The notes: a model not told the origin generated them from the sequence alone. DNA of 64,000 bases from Halobellus ruber (GCF_014212355.1 NZ_JACKXD010000006.1:179509-243508), one strand, 5' to 3'; shown: positions 35,755-44,119, numbered from the stretch's first letter. Translations and numbers: made by a program.

Positions 35755-36558
35755 TCACGGCGACGAGGCCCGCTTCTCGATCTCGCCGTGGAGCACCGCG
35801 GCGTCGAAGTCGTGGTCGGGCCGGATGTTGACGAAATCGAGAAACCGGGCGGCCGCGAGGAGTTCTTCCGGCGAAAACGCGGTCAGCGCCGCGTCGACCG
35901 TCCGTTTTCCCCCGATCAGCGGCTCCAGGGCGCCGAGGGCACACGCGATGTCGTAGGATTTGGCGTCCGCCCCGTCGGTGTCGGTCACGCTCGTGGCGTC
36001 GATGAAGTAGATCTCGCCGTCGCGGATCAACACGTTCTCCGCCCGGAGGTCGCCGTGCAGCAGATCGTGTTCGTGCATCGTTCCCAGCGCCGCAAAGACC
36101 GCCGGCGCGAGGTCGACCTCGGACTCGGTGTCGAGTTCGTCCAGGGTTCGGAACTCCGGGAGGTACTCCAACACGACGACCCCGAGTCCGTCGATCTCGA
36201 ACGCCTCCACGGGTTCGGGAGCGTTGAGCCCGATCTCCCGCATCCGTTCCGTGGCTTCGAGTTCGTGCTCCGCCATCTCGATTGGCGTCTCGAAGTGCTG
36301 GAAGAAGCCCTCGGTTCCCGAGGAGAAGGCCCCGAGGTTCCGCCCGGTGGTGAACAACCCGTGGACGATGGAGTTCTGTTTCGAGATCACCTTCACGAAC
36401 CACCGCTCGTCAACCACCATCGGCGTCGACAGCCAGTTGTCGGCGTCGAGAAACCGGACCGACACCTCCTCGCGGTCGTACCGCTCGCGGATCTCGCGGG
36501 CGACGGTCTCCAGGCGCGACCACTCGACGCGCCCGCGCAGGAGACGGCGGATCGCCAT
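35755..36558 (-). CDS. RIO-type serine kinase/ATPase
   Basis: 267 residues. Kinase-like core with an ATP-binding lysine region (RWFVKVISKQNS), hinge VVLEYLPEFRTLDEL, catalytic loop HGDLRAENVLI and metal-binding loop IYFIDATSV. It lacks the N-terminal winged helix of Rio2 and is closer to Rio1-like or the small RIO relatives. RIO proteins act in small-subunit maturation. ACGTATATACGG (about 36580-36592) is a good TATA box. It is the last gene of the minus-strand run from tfe. Confidence 0.88.
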   Translation of the reverse strand: MAIRRLLRGRVEWSRLETVAREIRERYDREEVSVRFLDADNWLSTPMVVDERWFVKVISKQNSIVHGLFTTGRNLGAFSSGTEGFFQHFETPIEMAEHELEATERMREIGLNAPEPVEAFEIDGLGVVVLEYLPEFRTLDELDTESEVDLAPAVFAALGTMHEHDLLHGDLRAENVLIRDGEIYFIDATSVTDTDGADAKSYDIACALGALEPLIGGKRTVDAALTAFSPEELLAAARFLDFVNIRPDHDFDAAVLHGEIEKRASSP

Positions 36559-36668
36559 ACCGGATCCAACGTCCTTCGGCCGTATATACGTCGCCCCGGC
36601 CGCCGACCCCTCGGAGGCTCCCGACGCGTCGCGACCGAGCGGTCAGTCCGAATCCGCCGCGAAGCGGC

Positions 36669-37766
36669 TCAGTCGATCAGCCGCTCGGCGATCCGGCGGG
36701 CCCCCTCGGCGGGCGCGAGGTCCGGCCGGTCGGCAGCGGTACACTCCACGTCGCGGTCGAGTTCCGCCGAGAGCCGCTCCTCGAAGACGTCCACGATCCC
36801 CGGGATGCAGGCCATCCCGCCCGTGAGGACGATCGGCTTCGAGAGCGCGAGCTGGTAGGGTTTCATGTGGTCGTTGGCCAGCTGTGCGAGGAAGTTGTTG
36901 GCGACCTCGTCGATCGCGTCGTCGACGTAGTCGTGCAGCGGCTCCATCACCGACCGTTCGATGGTGAACTCGTGGGAGCCGCCGCCGGGCTGTTGGATCA
37001 CGTCGGTGAACGGTTCGAACCCGCCGAAGTCGGCGTGTTCCTCCTTGTACTCCCTGGCGGTGGTGAGGTCGATGTTGACCCGCCCCTGGGTTTCCTCCTC
37101 GACGGCGTTTGCGATGTGTCGGTCGACCTCGTTGCCGGTGACCGCACCCGACACGAACGGCGAGAGCTGCTCGCCGTGGCGGTACGCGGAGGCCTCCAGG
37201 TTCGTGGATCCCATATTCACCGCCGCGAACACCTCCTCGATGGCCCCGAGGTCGTCGCCGAACGCCGGGATCGACCCACAGAGCGACTCCGGGAAGCTCC
37301 GGACCAAGGCGTCGCCGACGGGGCTGCCCTCGATCACGCGTTCGAGGTTGCGGAGCCCCGGCTCGTTGTCGATGGTGGGGATCGCATAGACCACGGCGCT
37401 GTTCTCGTCTAAGCCCTCGGCGGCGACGACCTCCTCGAAGAACGTCGCCGCGAGGTCGACGCTCTCGTCGTCCTCCGGGAGGCCCGAGCGAAGCATATAC
37501 TCGACCCGGTCGGGGTACTCCCGGGCGGCCTGTTCGCCGAACATCACCCGCTCCTCGCCGGTCAGGGCGTCCTCGTAGGTGGCCAGACACGTCAGCGTCC
37601 GGACGGTTTCGACGGAGCCGTCCCGGACGTACTGAAGCACCGTCCGCGTACTCCCGAGTTTGACGCCGACCGGGGTCGGGGCGTGGGTCGAGGCCCCCCC
37701 GTTACCGTCGTCTCCCGTGTCCGTCTCGGCCCCGTCCGCGTCGGCGGCAGCTTCGTCGTTCGCCAT
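36669..37766 (-). CDS. Actin/MreB-like protein (salactin/volactin-type candidate)
   Basis: 365 residues. An acidic 30-residue lead precedes PVGVKLGSTRTVLQYV (phosphate-1 loop position). Then come VVYAIPTIDNEPGLRNLERVIEGSPVGDALVRSFPESLCGSI (connect-1-like), VFAAVNMGSTNLEASAY (phosphate-2 position) and PIVLTGGMACIPGIVDVFEERL (adenosine motif). The Asp usually found at the start of both phosphate loops is Lys/Val-Lys and Asn here. Haloarchaeal actin homologues (salactin, volactin) form dynamic filaments; orthology is inferred. GATTTTTCAACC about 27 nt upstream suggests an own promoter. It is 40 nt downstream of the arlD-like gene. Confidence 0.85.
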   Translation of the reverse strand: MANDEAAADADGAETDTGDDGNGGASTHAPTPVGVKLGSTRTVLQYVRDGSVETVRTLTCLATYEDALTGEERVMFGEQAAREYPDRVEYMLRSGLPEDDESVDLAATFFEEVVAAEGLDENSAVVYAIPTIDNEPGLRNLERVIEGSPVGDALVRSFPESLCGSIPAFGDDLGAIEEVFAAVNMGSTNLEASAYRHGEQLSPFVSGAVTGNEVDRHIANAVEEETQGRVNIDLTTAREYKEEHADFGGFEPFTDVIQQPGGGSHEFTIERSVMEPLHDYVDDAIDEVANNFLAQLANDHMKPYQLALSKPIVLTGGMACIPGIVDVFEERLSAELDRDVECTAADRPDLAPAEGARRIAERLID

Positions 37767-37806
37767 ACTCTGCAGGAACAGGAACCGGTTGAAAAATCCT
37801 TGGGGG

Positions 37807-38652
37807 TCACGTCATCGACGACAGCCGCGCGATGTAGACCAGGCTCAGGTGGTGGTCGTCGACGTCGTACGCGTCGGTATCGGAGACCTCCCCGGAGAAC
37901 CCCACGAGGTAGTCGCGAAGCTCCGCCTCCACCTCGGCGGTCAGCCACTCGACGGCCCGGTAGTACCGGAGCGCGTCCATCGTGCGCTTGTACCCGCCCT
38001 TCAGCACGAGAAACTCCAACCAGTCGAAGAGCAGGCGCTCGGCGGCGTACGCGTCGGGCAGGCTCGTGAGATACGGCTTCGATACCCCCTCCGAGGCGGC
38101 GGTCTCGTGGACCAGCAGCTGTTCGAGCTGGTTCCCGCGCAGCGCCCGACCCGGCCGGCTCCGCGGGCGCTCCCGCGGTTCGGTGTCGAACTGGAAGCGG
38201 CCGACGTCGTCGTCCGCGTCGGGTCGACCGCCGGCATCGCGCCGGCGCCGCCGCTCCCGCGAACGGGTAGCCCGTTCGTCCCGACGACGCTCGTCGTCCC
38301 CGTTCCCGAACCCGACATCGCGTGCGATCCGGTCGGCACGGACCACCTCGTCGCGGTCCTCAGCGGGCTGTGACGGCTCCGCCCCGTCCCGGGGTCGGAC
38401 CGTGACCTCGTCGGCCGCCGGCCCGTCGGCCCCCTGCCGCTCCCGACGCCCCTCGGCTGGCCGCTCCGCGGACTCCCCGTCCCGACGCCGGTCGCCGCCG
38501 TTCCGCCGGGCCCCGTCGGATCGGCGGCCGCGACGTGCGCCGAACCGGTGTCGGCGCTCCTCGTTCGTGTCGTCGGATCGACGCGCCTCGCGTCGCTCGT
38601 CGGCGATACGTCTGAGCTCTCGGAGGTCGTAGTCGTCGGGGTCGATGGTCAT
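37807..38652 (-). CDS. arlD: ArlD/FlaD-like archaellum accessory protein
   Basis: 281 residues. MTIDPDDYDLRELRRIA is followed by a long Arg/Asp-rich disordered segment (about 20-180). The C-terminal 100 residues are an ArlD/E domain: KPYLTSLPDAYAAERLLFDWLEFLVLKGGYKRTMDALRYYRAVEWLTAEVEAELRDYL, closing with DDHHLSLVYIARLSSM. The same fold forms the C terminus of ArlCE in this window. ArlD joins the cytosolic ring that connects motor and taxis proteins. It is encoded about 14 kb from the arl operon, next to an actin-like gene, and carries the same promoter palindrome as other motility genes. Confidence 0.85.
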   Translation of the reverse strand: MTIDPDDYDLRELRRIADERREARRSDDTNEERRHRFGARRGRRSDGARRNGGDRRRDGESAERPAEGRRERQGADGPAADEVTVRPRDGAEPSQPAEDRDEVVRADRIARDVGFGNGDDERRRDERATRSRERRRRRDAGGRPDADDDVGRFQFDTEPRERPRSRPGRALRGNQLEQLLVHETAASEGVSKPYLTSLPDAYAAERLLFDWLEFLVLKGGYKRTMDALRYYRAVEWLTAEVEAELRDYLVGFSGEVSDTDAYDVDDHHLSLVYIARLSSMT

Positions 38653-38740
38653 AGCGGGTTTCCGTTCCGCGGCGAGCGGACGCCGGACGGATTGCTGATA
38701 CTGGCTTCACCGCGTCGCCTGATAAGCGTATCCCCGCTGT

Positions 38741-38754
38741 TATCAGAACGGATA
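38741..38754. promoter_or_regulatory. Motility palindrome TATC-N6-GATA, arlD-like promoter copy
   Basis: TATCAGAACGGATA, inside a wider GTTATC-N6-GATAAC dyad (38739-38756). On the minus strand it ends 14 nt before CTTATCAGG, a TATA-like element about 75 nt upstream of the arlD-like start. A second, inverted pair (GATA-N4-TATC, 38721-38732) overlaps that box. Confidence 0.6.
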
Positions 38755-38784
38755 ACGCTCGTCGCCGCTCACCCGGGAGGCGGC

Positions 38785-39573
38785 TCACCCGAGCCCGGGC
38801 GGGTCGTCGTCGTCGTCGACCTCGACGTCCAGTCCCATCTCCATCCGCTGTTTCTGGAGCCGCTCTATCTGCCGGCGCCGGTAGAGCAGCCCGCCGGCGC
38901 CGACGACGAGGATGACGCCGAGGATGCCGGCGAAGATGTAGAGGTCCCGCTGGAGGTAGTACTGTACCGAGACCGTCTCTGCGGTCACCGGCTCCGCCCA
39001 CACGATCCGCACCCGGCCGCGGTCGTCGCGGAACGTGTCGTAGTCCCCGGGCGACACCTGGCCGAAGACGGGGAAGTCGATCTCCCGATCTTCCGGGAGT
39101 ACGACCTCGTAGGAGCCCTCGACGTAGACGGGGAGGGTGAACCGCTTCGGCGTCCCGCTGCTTGTGAACGCGAGCCTCCCGCCGCTTTCGGCGGCGTCAG
39201 GCGGGAGTTCGACGACGGTCTCGTCTCTGGTCTCGCGCACCTCACCGCCGCGTTCCCGGAGTTCGCTCCCGGTGATGATCGTCCCGTTGGGGTAGCGGTA
39301 CCTGACCGCCTGGATCGACAGCGGGTTCGATCCGCCGAAGCCGTCCCGGCGGAACAGGTCGATCGTCGACCGGTCGACCTCCATCACGGCCCGGAACTGC
39401 GTGTTCTCCTGGACCGTGACGTGGACCGTCCGGTCGGTCTCCCACGCGTACGGCTCGGCGGGATCGCCGTCGAGCCGCTCCTCGCCAACCGGGCCGGTTC
39501 CGAACCCGAGACAGCCGCTCGTGAGCCCGAGCAGCGCCAGACAACCCGCCGCGAGGAGGAGTCGCCGGTTCAT
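38785..39573 (-). CDS. Membrane-anchored lipoprotein (DUF5803-like)
   Basis: 262 residues. Lipobox LLGLTSGC (Cys21) follows a short hydrophobic signal. A beta-rich extracytoplasmic domain (about 25-215) is followed by a membrane helix (LYIFAGILGVILVVGAGGLLY), and the charged acidic tail (VEVDDDDDPPGLG) is cytoplasmic. The double anchoring, by lipid and helix, is characteristic of a haloarchaeal family I recall as DUF5803. Function unknown. Confidence 0.85.
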   Translation of the reverse strand: MNRRLLLAAGCLALLGLTSGCLGFGTGPVGEERLDGDPAEPYAWETDRTVHVTVQENTQFRAVMEVDRSTIDLFRRDGFGGSNPLSIQAVRYRYPNGTIITGSELRERGGEVRETRDETVVELPPDAAESGGRLAFTSSGTPKRFTLPVYVEGSYEVVLPEDREIDFPVFGQVSPGDYDTFRDDRGRVRIVWAEPVTAETVSVQYYLQRDLYIFAGILGVILVVGAGGLLYRRRQIERLQKQRMEMGLDVEVDDDDDPPGLG

Positions 39574-39616
39574 ACGGGACGGTAGGGGTACGGACTCATA
39601 TGGTTCGTGGCCGCGG

Positions 39617-40294
39617 TCACGTCAGGACACATTTCAGTTCCGACCGGAGGTGCGGGCCGATGCTGGCGAGCAGCCCCGGCGGGTCGGTCGCTTCGGGACA
39701 GACGATGCTCTGTTCTAAGAGTCCCAAGCGCTCGACGGTCACGATGTCGTCGGCGTGGCCCGCGCGGTTGACCGTCGCCCGGACGTTGCCGCGGGTCGCG
39801 CTGTTGACGTTGACGCGGCCGCTGCCCGCCTCGCGGGTCCACTCGTAGAGCCGGTCGCGGGTCGCGTCGGCCAGCCGCGAGGGCTCCCCGTAGACGAACC
39901 GCAGCGGGGTGTGCTGGACGACCCCGAACCGGTCGCGGATCTGCTCCGGCGAGCCGGGTCCGAGCCCGAGTTCCGCGGCGGGGATCCGGATCCTGGTGCC
40001 GTTGCCGACGTCCAGCAGCCACCCCTCGTCGTCCCACTCGTCGAGGGTCCCGACGTAGGTCCCGCCGGCCTCGAACTCGGTGTCGATCGCGCCCCACGAG
40101 TCGGCGAGGGCGTTGCCGGCGACGGTCGCGTCCTCGCCGGCGAGGTCGACCGCGACGAACTCGTCGTCGCGGACGTCGATCTCCCACTCGACGGCGAGGT
40201 CGCCGATCTCGTTGTCGATCAGCGAGCCGAGCCCCTGGATCGCACGGCCGCGGGCGTCGCCGCCGACGTAACATTTGGTTGCGAGGACGACCAT
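39617..40294 (-). CDS. DUF2110-like conserved archaeal protein
   Basis: 225 residues, starting on the last base of the tfe stop. MVVLATKCYVGGDARGRAIQGLGSLIDNEIGDLAVEWEIDVRDDEFVAVDLAG is followed by an S1/OB-like strand set (AGGTYVGTLDEWDDEGWLLDVGNGTRIRIPAAELGLG) and RVNVNSATRGNVRATVNRAGHADDIVTVERLGLLEQSIVCPE. Its constant place after tfe in many archaea suggests a link to transcription. No catalytic motif is visible. Confidence 0.88.
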   Translation of the reverse strand: MVVLATKCYVGGDARGRAIQGLGSLIDNEIGDLAVEWEIDVRDDEFVAVDLAGEDATVAGNALADSWGAIDTEFEAGGTYVGTLDEWDDEGWLLDVGNGTRIRIPAAELGLGPGSPEQIRDRFGVVQHTPLRFVYGEPSRLADATRDRLYEWTREAGSGRVNVNSATRGNVRATVNRAGHADDIVTVERLGLLEQSIVCPEATDPPGLLASIGPHLRSELKCVLT

Positions 40295-40824
40295 CAGTCT
40301 CCACGACCCACGTCGGCGTTGAGCTCGTCGCGGAGCTCCCCGATCCGGCGCTCCATCGCGTCGACCATCTCGTCGTTCTCCATCGGCTCCAGCGGCGCCC
40401 CCGTCTCGGGACACTGGAACCCCTGTTCCATCGCCTCGGAGAACTCGAAGCGGATCCCCGCGGGCTCCGAGAGGTAGAACTCGTGGGTCTGTTCGTACTC
40501 CAGCCGCTCTTCGAGCGCTTCCAGCAGCCGCTCCATCTCCTCGCGGAGGTTCTCCGGGATGTTCTCGTAGTGGAACGTCCACAGGTAGGTCAGCCACCCC
40601 GAGTCCTCGTCGCGGACCCGGCGGTACTCCGCGAGGTCGTTCTCGTAGAGGATGAAGAGCGCGCGCCGAACGTCGTTGAGTTCCAGCCCCAACTCCTCGG
40701 CGAGCTCCTCGTCGGTGACCTCGCCGTCCGGTGGGGCCGCCGCGACCGGCATCCCCGTCGGTCCGACAAGTTCGTGGAGGTATTTCTGGATGACAGGGTC
40801 GTTCAGCAGCTCCTCAAAAGCCAT
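40294..40824 (-). CDS. tfe: Transcription initiation factor E (TFE alpha)
   Basis: 176 residues. Winged helix (PVIQKYLHELVG, VTDEELAEELGLELNDVRRALFILYENDLAEYRRVRDEDSGWLTYLWTF), then a coiled helix (NIPENLREEMERLLEALEERLEYE) and the ribbon region (HEFYLSEPAGIRFEFSEAMEQGFQCPETGAPLE). Of the usual four zinc-binding cysteines only one remains (QCPETG). TFE stabilises the open promoter complex. ACTTTAAAACG about 27 nt upstream gives a leaderless start. It is the head of the operon with the DUF2110-like gene. Confidence 0.95.
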   Translation of the reverse strand: MAFEELLNDPVIQKYLHELVGPTGMPVAAAPPDGEVTDEELAEELGLELNDVRRALFILYENDLAEYRRVRDEDSGWLTYLWTFHYENIPENLREEMERLLEALEERLEYEQTHEFYLSEPAGIRFEFSEAMEQGFQCPETGAPLEPMENDEMVDAMERRIGELRDELNADVGRGD

Positions 40825-40939
40825 TACCTATTCGTGCGCCGTTCAGTCGTTTTAAAGTTGCGGAAGGCGGGGCGCCCGACGGCTGTGCACGCCGTCGGGG
40901 TGGACCGGTCCGGAACCGACGGACTGCTGCGGCCCCCGC

Positions 40940-41494
40940 TCAGAGCGTCCTGGACATCCGGTGTGCTGCGCCCATCGGGTTCACCACGGAGAAGCCGGCC
41001 CGAGCGTAGAACCGCTGGATGTCGCGCTTCCAGGACTCCACCGAGAGCCACACGTAGGTCACCTCCGTCCGGCTCGCGTGGCCCAGCCCGGCGGCCATCA
41101 GGGTGGTCCCGATCCCGGCGTGCTGGAACTCCTGGTGCACGAAGATCGCGAGTTCGTGGCGGCCGGTGCCGTCGGGGACGAAGCTGATGTGTCCGACCGG
41201 TCGACCTTCGTGGACCGCGACAGCGTTCACGCCGTCGAGGAGACCGGTGAGCCACCCCCGGATCGCCTCGGCGTCGAGCGGCGGGGTCCCCTGCGCCCGC
41301 TGTGTGGGATCGAACGTCTCGTACATACGGACGAGCCCCTCGAAATCGTCTGGTTCGTACGGTCGAACAGTGATCTCCCGTTCGGCGTCGTCAACGAACG
41401 TTACCGGTGGGTGGACGAGGGTGATACGGGTCGGTCGAACTCGAGCGAGGAGCCGCTCGACCACTTCGCGAACCGCCTCGATCACGCGGGGCAC
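40940..41494 (-). CDS. GNAT-family N-acetyltransferase
   Basis: 184 residues from a GTG at 41494; ATTTAATAG (about 41525-41533) lies about 30 nt upstream. Another GTG at 41485 is possible. The GNAT fold shows ITVRPYEPDDFEGLVRMYETFDP, VNAVAVHEGRPVGHISFVPDG, motif A ELAIFVHQEFQHAGIGTTLMAAGLGHA (acetyl-CoA loop QHAGIG) and the C-terminal RFYARAGFSVVNPMGAAHRM. Substrate unknown. The open frame extends upstream without a stop, with a hydrophobic stretch (GAVGLVVASVAGAVVPAIL), so a longer protein from a second promoter cannot be fully excluded. Confidence 0.85.
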   Translation of the reverse strand: MPRVIEAVREVVERLLARVRPTRITLVHPPVTFVDDAEREITVRPYEPDDFEGLVRMYETFDPTQRAQGTPPLDAEAIRGWLTGLLDGVNAVAVHEGRPVGHISFVPDGTGRHELAIFVHQEFQHAGIGTTLMAAGLGHASRTEVTYVWLSVESWKRDIQRFYARAGFSVVNPMGAAHRMSRTL

Positions 41495-41673
41495 CCGTAC
41501 GGTGGTACTGTGGTGACAGAGGCTATTAAATGTAGACAAGATGGCGGGTACGACGGCGCCGGCCACGGACGCGACGACCAGCCCCACGGCTCCCCCACCG
41601 CCGGCTGTCACCACCCGAGCTTCCGTGGCTCTAAAAGGGCCCACCGTCCGTCGTACGATCCTCGTCGACAGCC

Positions 41674-42228
41674 TCACGACCCGTCGGTCGCCTCGTCGCC
41701 GTCGACGACCCGTTTGCCGTTCGCCTGCGGGAGCACCCGGCGTTCCGCGTCGGGCCACTCCTGTGCCAGCTCCCGCCCCTCGAACAGCCGATCGAGGAAG
41801 ACCGAAAGCCCCGCGACCTCCGAGTGGGGCTGGTTCGTGACCGCGACGTTCCAGTCGGCTGCCTCGTACACCTCGAAGGGGACCTTCTCCCCGCCGACCA
41901 CCACCAAGAGCGGGTCGGAGCGGTGGCGCTCCCGGACCTCGCTCTCGACGTCCTGGATCCGCTCGCCGTACATCGTGAGGTGGACGACGGCTCCGGCCCA
42001 CCGGTCGACGGTGGCGTCGAGTTCATCGGTCTGTTCGACGGTGAAGGGGCCGCCGAACCGGTCGGTGATGTCGGCGACGGTCTCCCTCGCCTGGGTGGCG
42101 TTGTCCGGGAGGATCACGCGGTCGGCGCCGAGCGCCCGGGCGGTGAGTCCGACGTGGGTCGTCATCCGGTCGTCCCGGCCGGGCCGGTGGCCGTACCGGA
42201 GGACGGCCACCTCTGGGTCCTCGTGCAT
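41674..42228 (-). CDS. trm56: tRNA (cytidine-56-2'-O)-methyltransferase aTrm56
   Basis: 184 residues from the ATG at 42228. SPOUT-class archaeal enzyme that methylates C56 in the T-loop of tRNAs. VAVLRYGHRPGRDDRMTTHVGLTARALGADRVIL is the family opening; VVHLTMYGERIQDV and VVVGGEKVPFEVYEAADWNVAVTNQPHSEVAGLSVFLDRLF form the knotted SAM-binding part. Normal length with a short acidic tail. Longer upstream readings are antisense to the epimerase. Confidence 0.95.
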   Translation of the reverse strand: MHEDPEVAVLRYGHRPGRDDRMTTHVGLTARALGADRVILPDNATQARETVADITDRFGGPFTVEQTDELDATVDRWAGAVVHLTMYGERIQDVESEVRERHRSDPLLVVVGGEKVPFEVYEAADWNVAVTNQPHSEVAGLSVFLDRLFEGRELAQEWPDAERRVLPQANGKRVVDGDEATDGS

Positions 42229-42318
42229 ACGTCCACGCAGACCTCGCGGGCGGTAATGGGCTTCGGAACGCGGCGCCGAAAGGAGAACGCATTTACCGAC
42301 ACCGGGAGCATCGGAGGT

Positions 42319-43269
42319 ATGGACCTGACCGGGAAGCGGATCGTCGTCACCGGGGGTGCGGGGCTTGTCGGCTCCCACCTCGCGGGGCGGCTCCGCGAGG
42401 ACAACGACGTCGTCGTCGCCGACGACCTCTCGAAGGGCGGCCGCGACCGCGTCCCCGACGGCGTCGAGTTCGTGCGGGCGGACCTGACCGACGCCGGCGA
42501 CGTCGCCGCGGCGATCACCGCCGAGGTCGATGTCGTTTTCCACCTCGCGGCGTACACCGACACCAACTTCGCGGAGCCCAGGCGGCTGTTCGAGGAGAAC
42601 ACCGAGATGACGTACAACGTCCTCGAACGGATGGCCGAGGTCGGGGTCTCCGACGTCGCCTTCACCTCGTCGTCGACGGTGTACGGCGAGGCCCCGCGGC
42701 CGACACCCGAGGATTTCGCGCCGCTGGAGCCAATCAGCGTCTACGGCGCGGCGAAACTCGCCGACGAGGGGCTGCTCTCGACGTACGCACACACCGAGGA
42801 GTTCACCGTGTGGAACTTCCGGTTCGCCAACATCGTCGGCCCCCACCAGCGCGGGAACGTGATCCCTGATTTCATCGAGAAACTGCTCGCCGATCCCGAG
42901 ACGCTCACCATCCTCGGCGACGGCCGCCAGGAGAAGTCCTACCTCCACGTCTCCGAGTGCGTCGACGCCATCTGCCACGTCGTCGAACACGCCGACGACG
43001 CGATGAACGTCTACAACCTCGGCACGCGGACCACCACCTCCGTCACCCGGATCGCCGACATCGTCGCCGACGTGATGGACCTCGATCCGACCTACGAGTA
43101 CACCGGCGGCGACCGCGGGTGGGCGGGCGACGTCCCCCGGATGCGGCTGTCGGTCGAGAAGCTCTCGGGGCTGGGCTGGGAGGCGTCGGAGTCCAGCGAC
43201 GACGCGGTCCGCCGGGCCGCCGAGGAACTCCACGCGGAACTGCGGGCCGAACGCGGCGACGGGGCGTAG
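42319..43269 (+). CDS. NAD-dependent sugar-nucleotide epimerase/dehydratase
   Basis: 316 residues from the ATG at 42319; GCATTTACC about 27 nt upstream. Extended SDR fold: VVTGGAGLVGSHL (NAD-binding GxxGxxG), VFHLAAYTD, catalytic Ser/Thr (FTSSSTVYGE), YGAAK (catalytic Tyr-x3-Lys), NFRFANIVGPHQ and GRQEKSYLHVSECVDA. UDP-glucose 4-epimerase-like enzymes of this kind supply sugars for S-layer or archaellin N-glycans. Specificity cannot be fixed from sequence, and no glycosyltransferases lie next to it. Confidence 0.92.
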   Translation: MDLTGKRIVVTGGAGLVGSHLAGRLREDNDVVVADDLSKGGRDRVPDGVEFVRADLTDAGDVAAAITAEVDVVFHLAAYTDTNFAEPRRLFEENTEMTYNVLERMAEVGVSDVAFTSSSTVYGEAPRPTPEDFAPLEPISVYGAAKLADEGLLSTYAHTEEFTVWNFRFANIVGPHQRGNVIPDFIEKLLADPETLTILGDGRQEKSYLHVSECVDAICHVVEHADDAMNVYNLGTRTTTSVTRIADIVADVMDLDPTYEYTGGDRGWAGDVPRMRLSVEKLSGLGWEASESSDDAVRRAAEELHAELRAERGDGA

Positions 43270-43333
43270 ACTCCCCTCCGTCACGCCGCCGCGGAGCGGT
43301 ACGGCTTTGCCTCCCGGGCCGTCATAGACACCT

Positions 43334-44119
43334 GTGCAGATCGTCGGCTACGACACGTCGGATCCGGGGCTGCTCGTGAGCCGCGCCGCCGGCGAAGCCG
43401 ACAGCGACGCTGCCTCCCCGGCGGAGGTCGAGTTCCTCGCCCTGGAACCGGGCGTTGGACTCGATTATGCCCTCGGGGAGCGTCACTGCGCGGGCGCCGT
43501 CACCGAGGCGGGGCACGTCCCGTGTCCGGAGTCCGCCGCGCCGCAGTGCCCGCAGCACCGCTCGACGTGGGTGTGCGCCAAGTGTACGGGGACCTGTCTG
43601 AAAGACGAGATGGACTGCGTCGAACCCCACGTGGTCTACCTCGCCGCCTTCGCGCCCGACACGTTCAAAGTCGGCGTCACCAGGGAGTGGCGGCTCGAAA
43701 CCCGGCTCCGCGAGCAGGGCGCCGACCGCGGCGCGCGGCTGACGACGGTGCCGGACGGCCGGATCGCCCGCGAGCGGGAGGCCGAGATCGCCGAGTCGGT
43801 TCCGGACCGGATCCGCGTGCCCACGAAGCGCGCCGGCCTCCACCGGGACGTCGACGCCGACGCGTGGGCCGAACTGCTCTCCTCGTACGACGTCGCCGAC
43901 GAGGATCGGTTCACCTTCGAGCACGGGCTCGACCTCCGGGACCGCCCCGTCGCGGAGACGATCGCCGCCGGGACCGTCAGGGGCGTCCAGGGCCGACTGC
44001 TGGTCCTGGACCGTGCGGGCACCACCTACGCGGTCGACCTCCGGGACCTCGTGGGCCACGAGGTCACGCCGGGGGCGGCGAGCCGGGACCTCCAGGCGAG
44101 CCTCGGCGCGTGGGAGTGA
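43334..44119 (+). CDS. DUF2797-like zinc-binding protein
   Basis: 261 residues from a GTG at 43334. A Cys/His-rich N-terminal half (HCAGAV, PCPE, QCPQHRSTWVCAKCTGTCLKDEMDC) suggests one or two zinc sites. The middle has VVYLAAFAPDTFKVGVTREWRLETRLREQGA, which resembles a GIY-YIG-like nuclease fold, with GADRGARLTTVPDGRIAREREAEI after it. The last 60 residues are a small beta domain. The family is common in archaea and actinobacteria and uncharacterised. The GIY-YIG resemblance is my reading. Confidence 0.85.
   Translation: MQIVGYDTSDPGLLVSRAAGEADSDAASPAEVEFLALEPGVGLDYALGERHCAGAVTEAGHVPCPESAAPQCPQHRSTWVCAKCTGTCLKDEMDCVEPHVVYLAAFAPDTFKVGVTREWRLETRLREQGADRGARLTTVPDGRIAREREAEIAESVPDRIRVPTKRAGLHRDVDADAWAELLSSYDVADEDRFTFEHGLDLRDRPVAETIAAGTVRGVQGRLLVLDRAGTTYAVDLRDLVGHEVTPGAASRDLQASLGAWE

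Noticed and set aside
41495..41625. N-terminal membrane extension of the GNAT protein
   Set aside because: The hydrophobic stretch is in frame, but the TATA box at about 41529 fits a start at 41494 and the family normally has no such helix. It is noted as an alternative in the gene entry.
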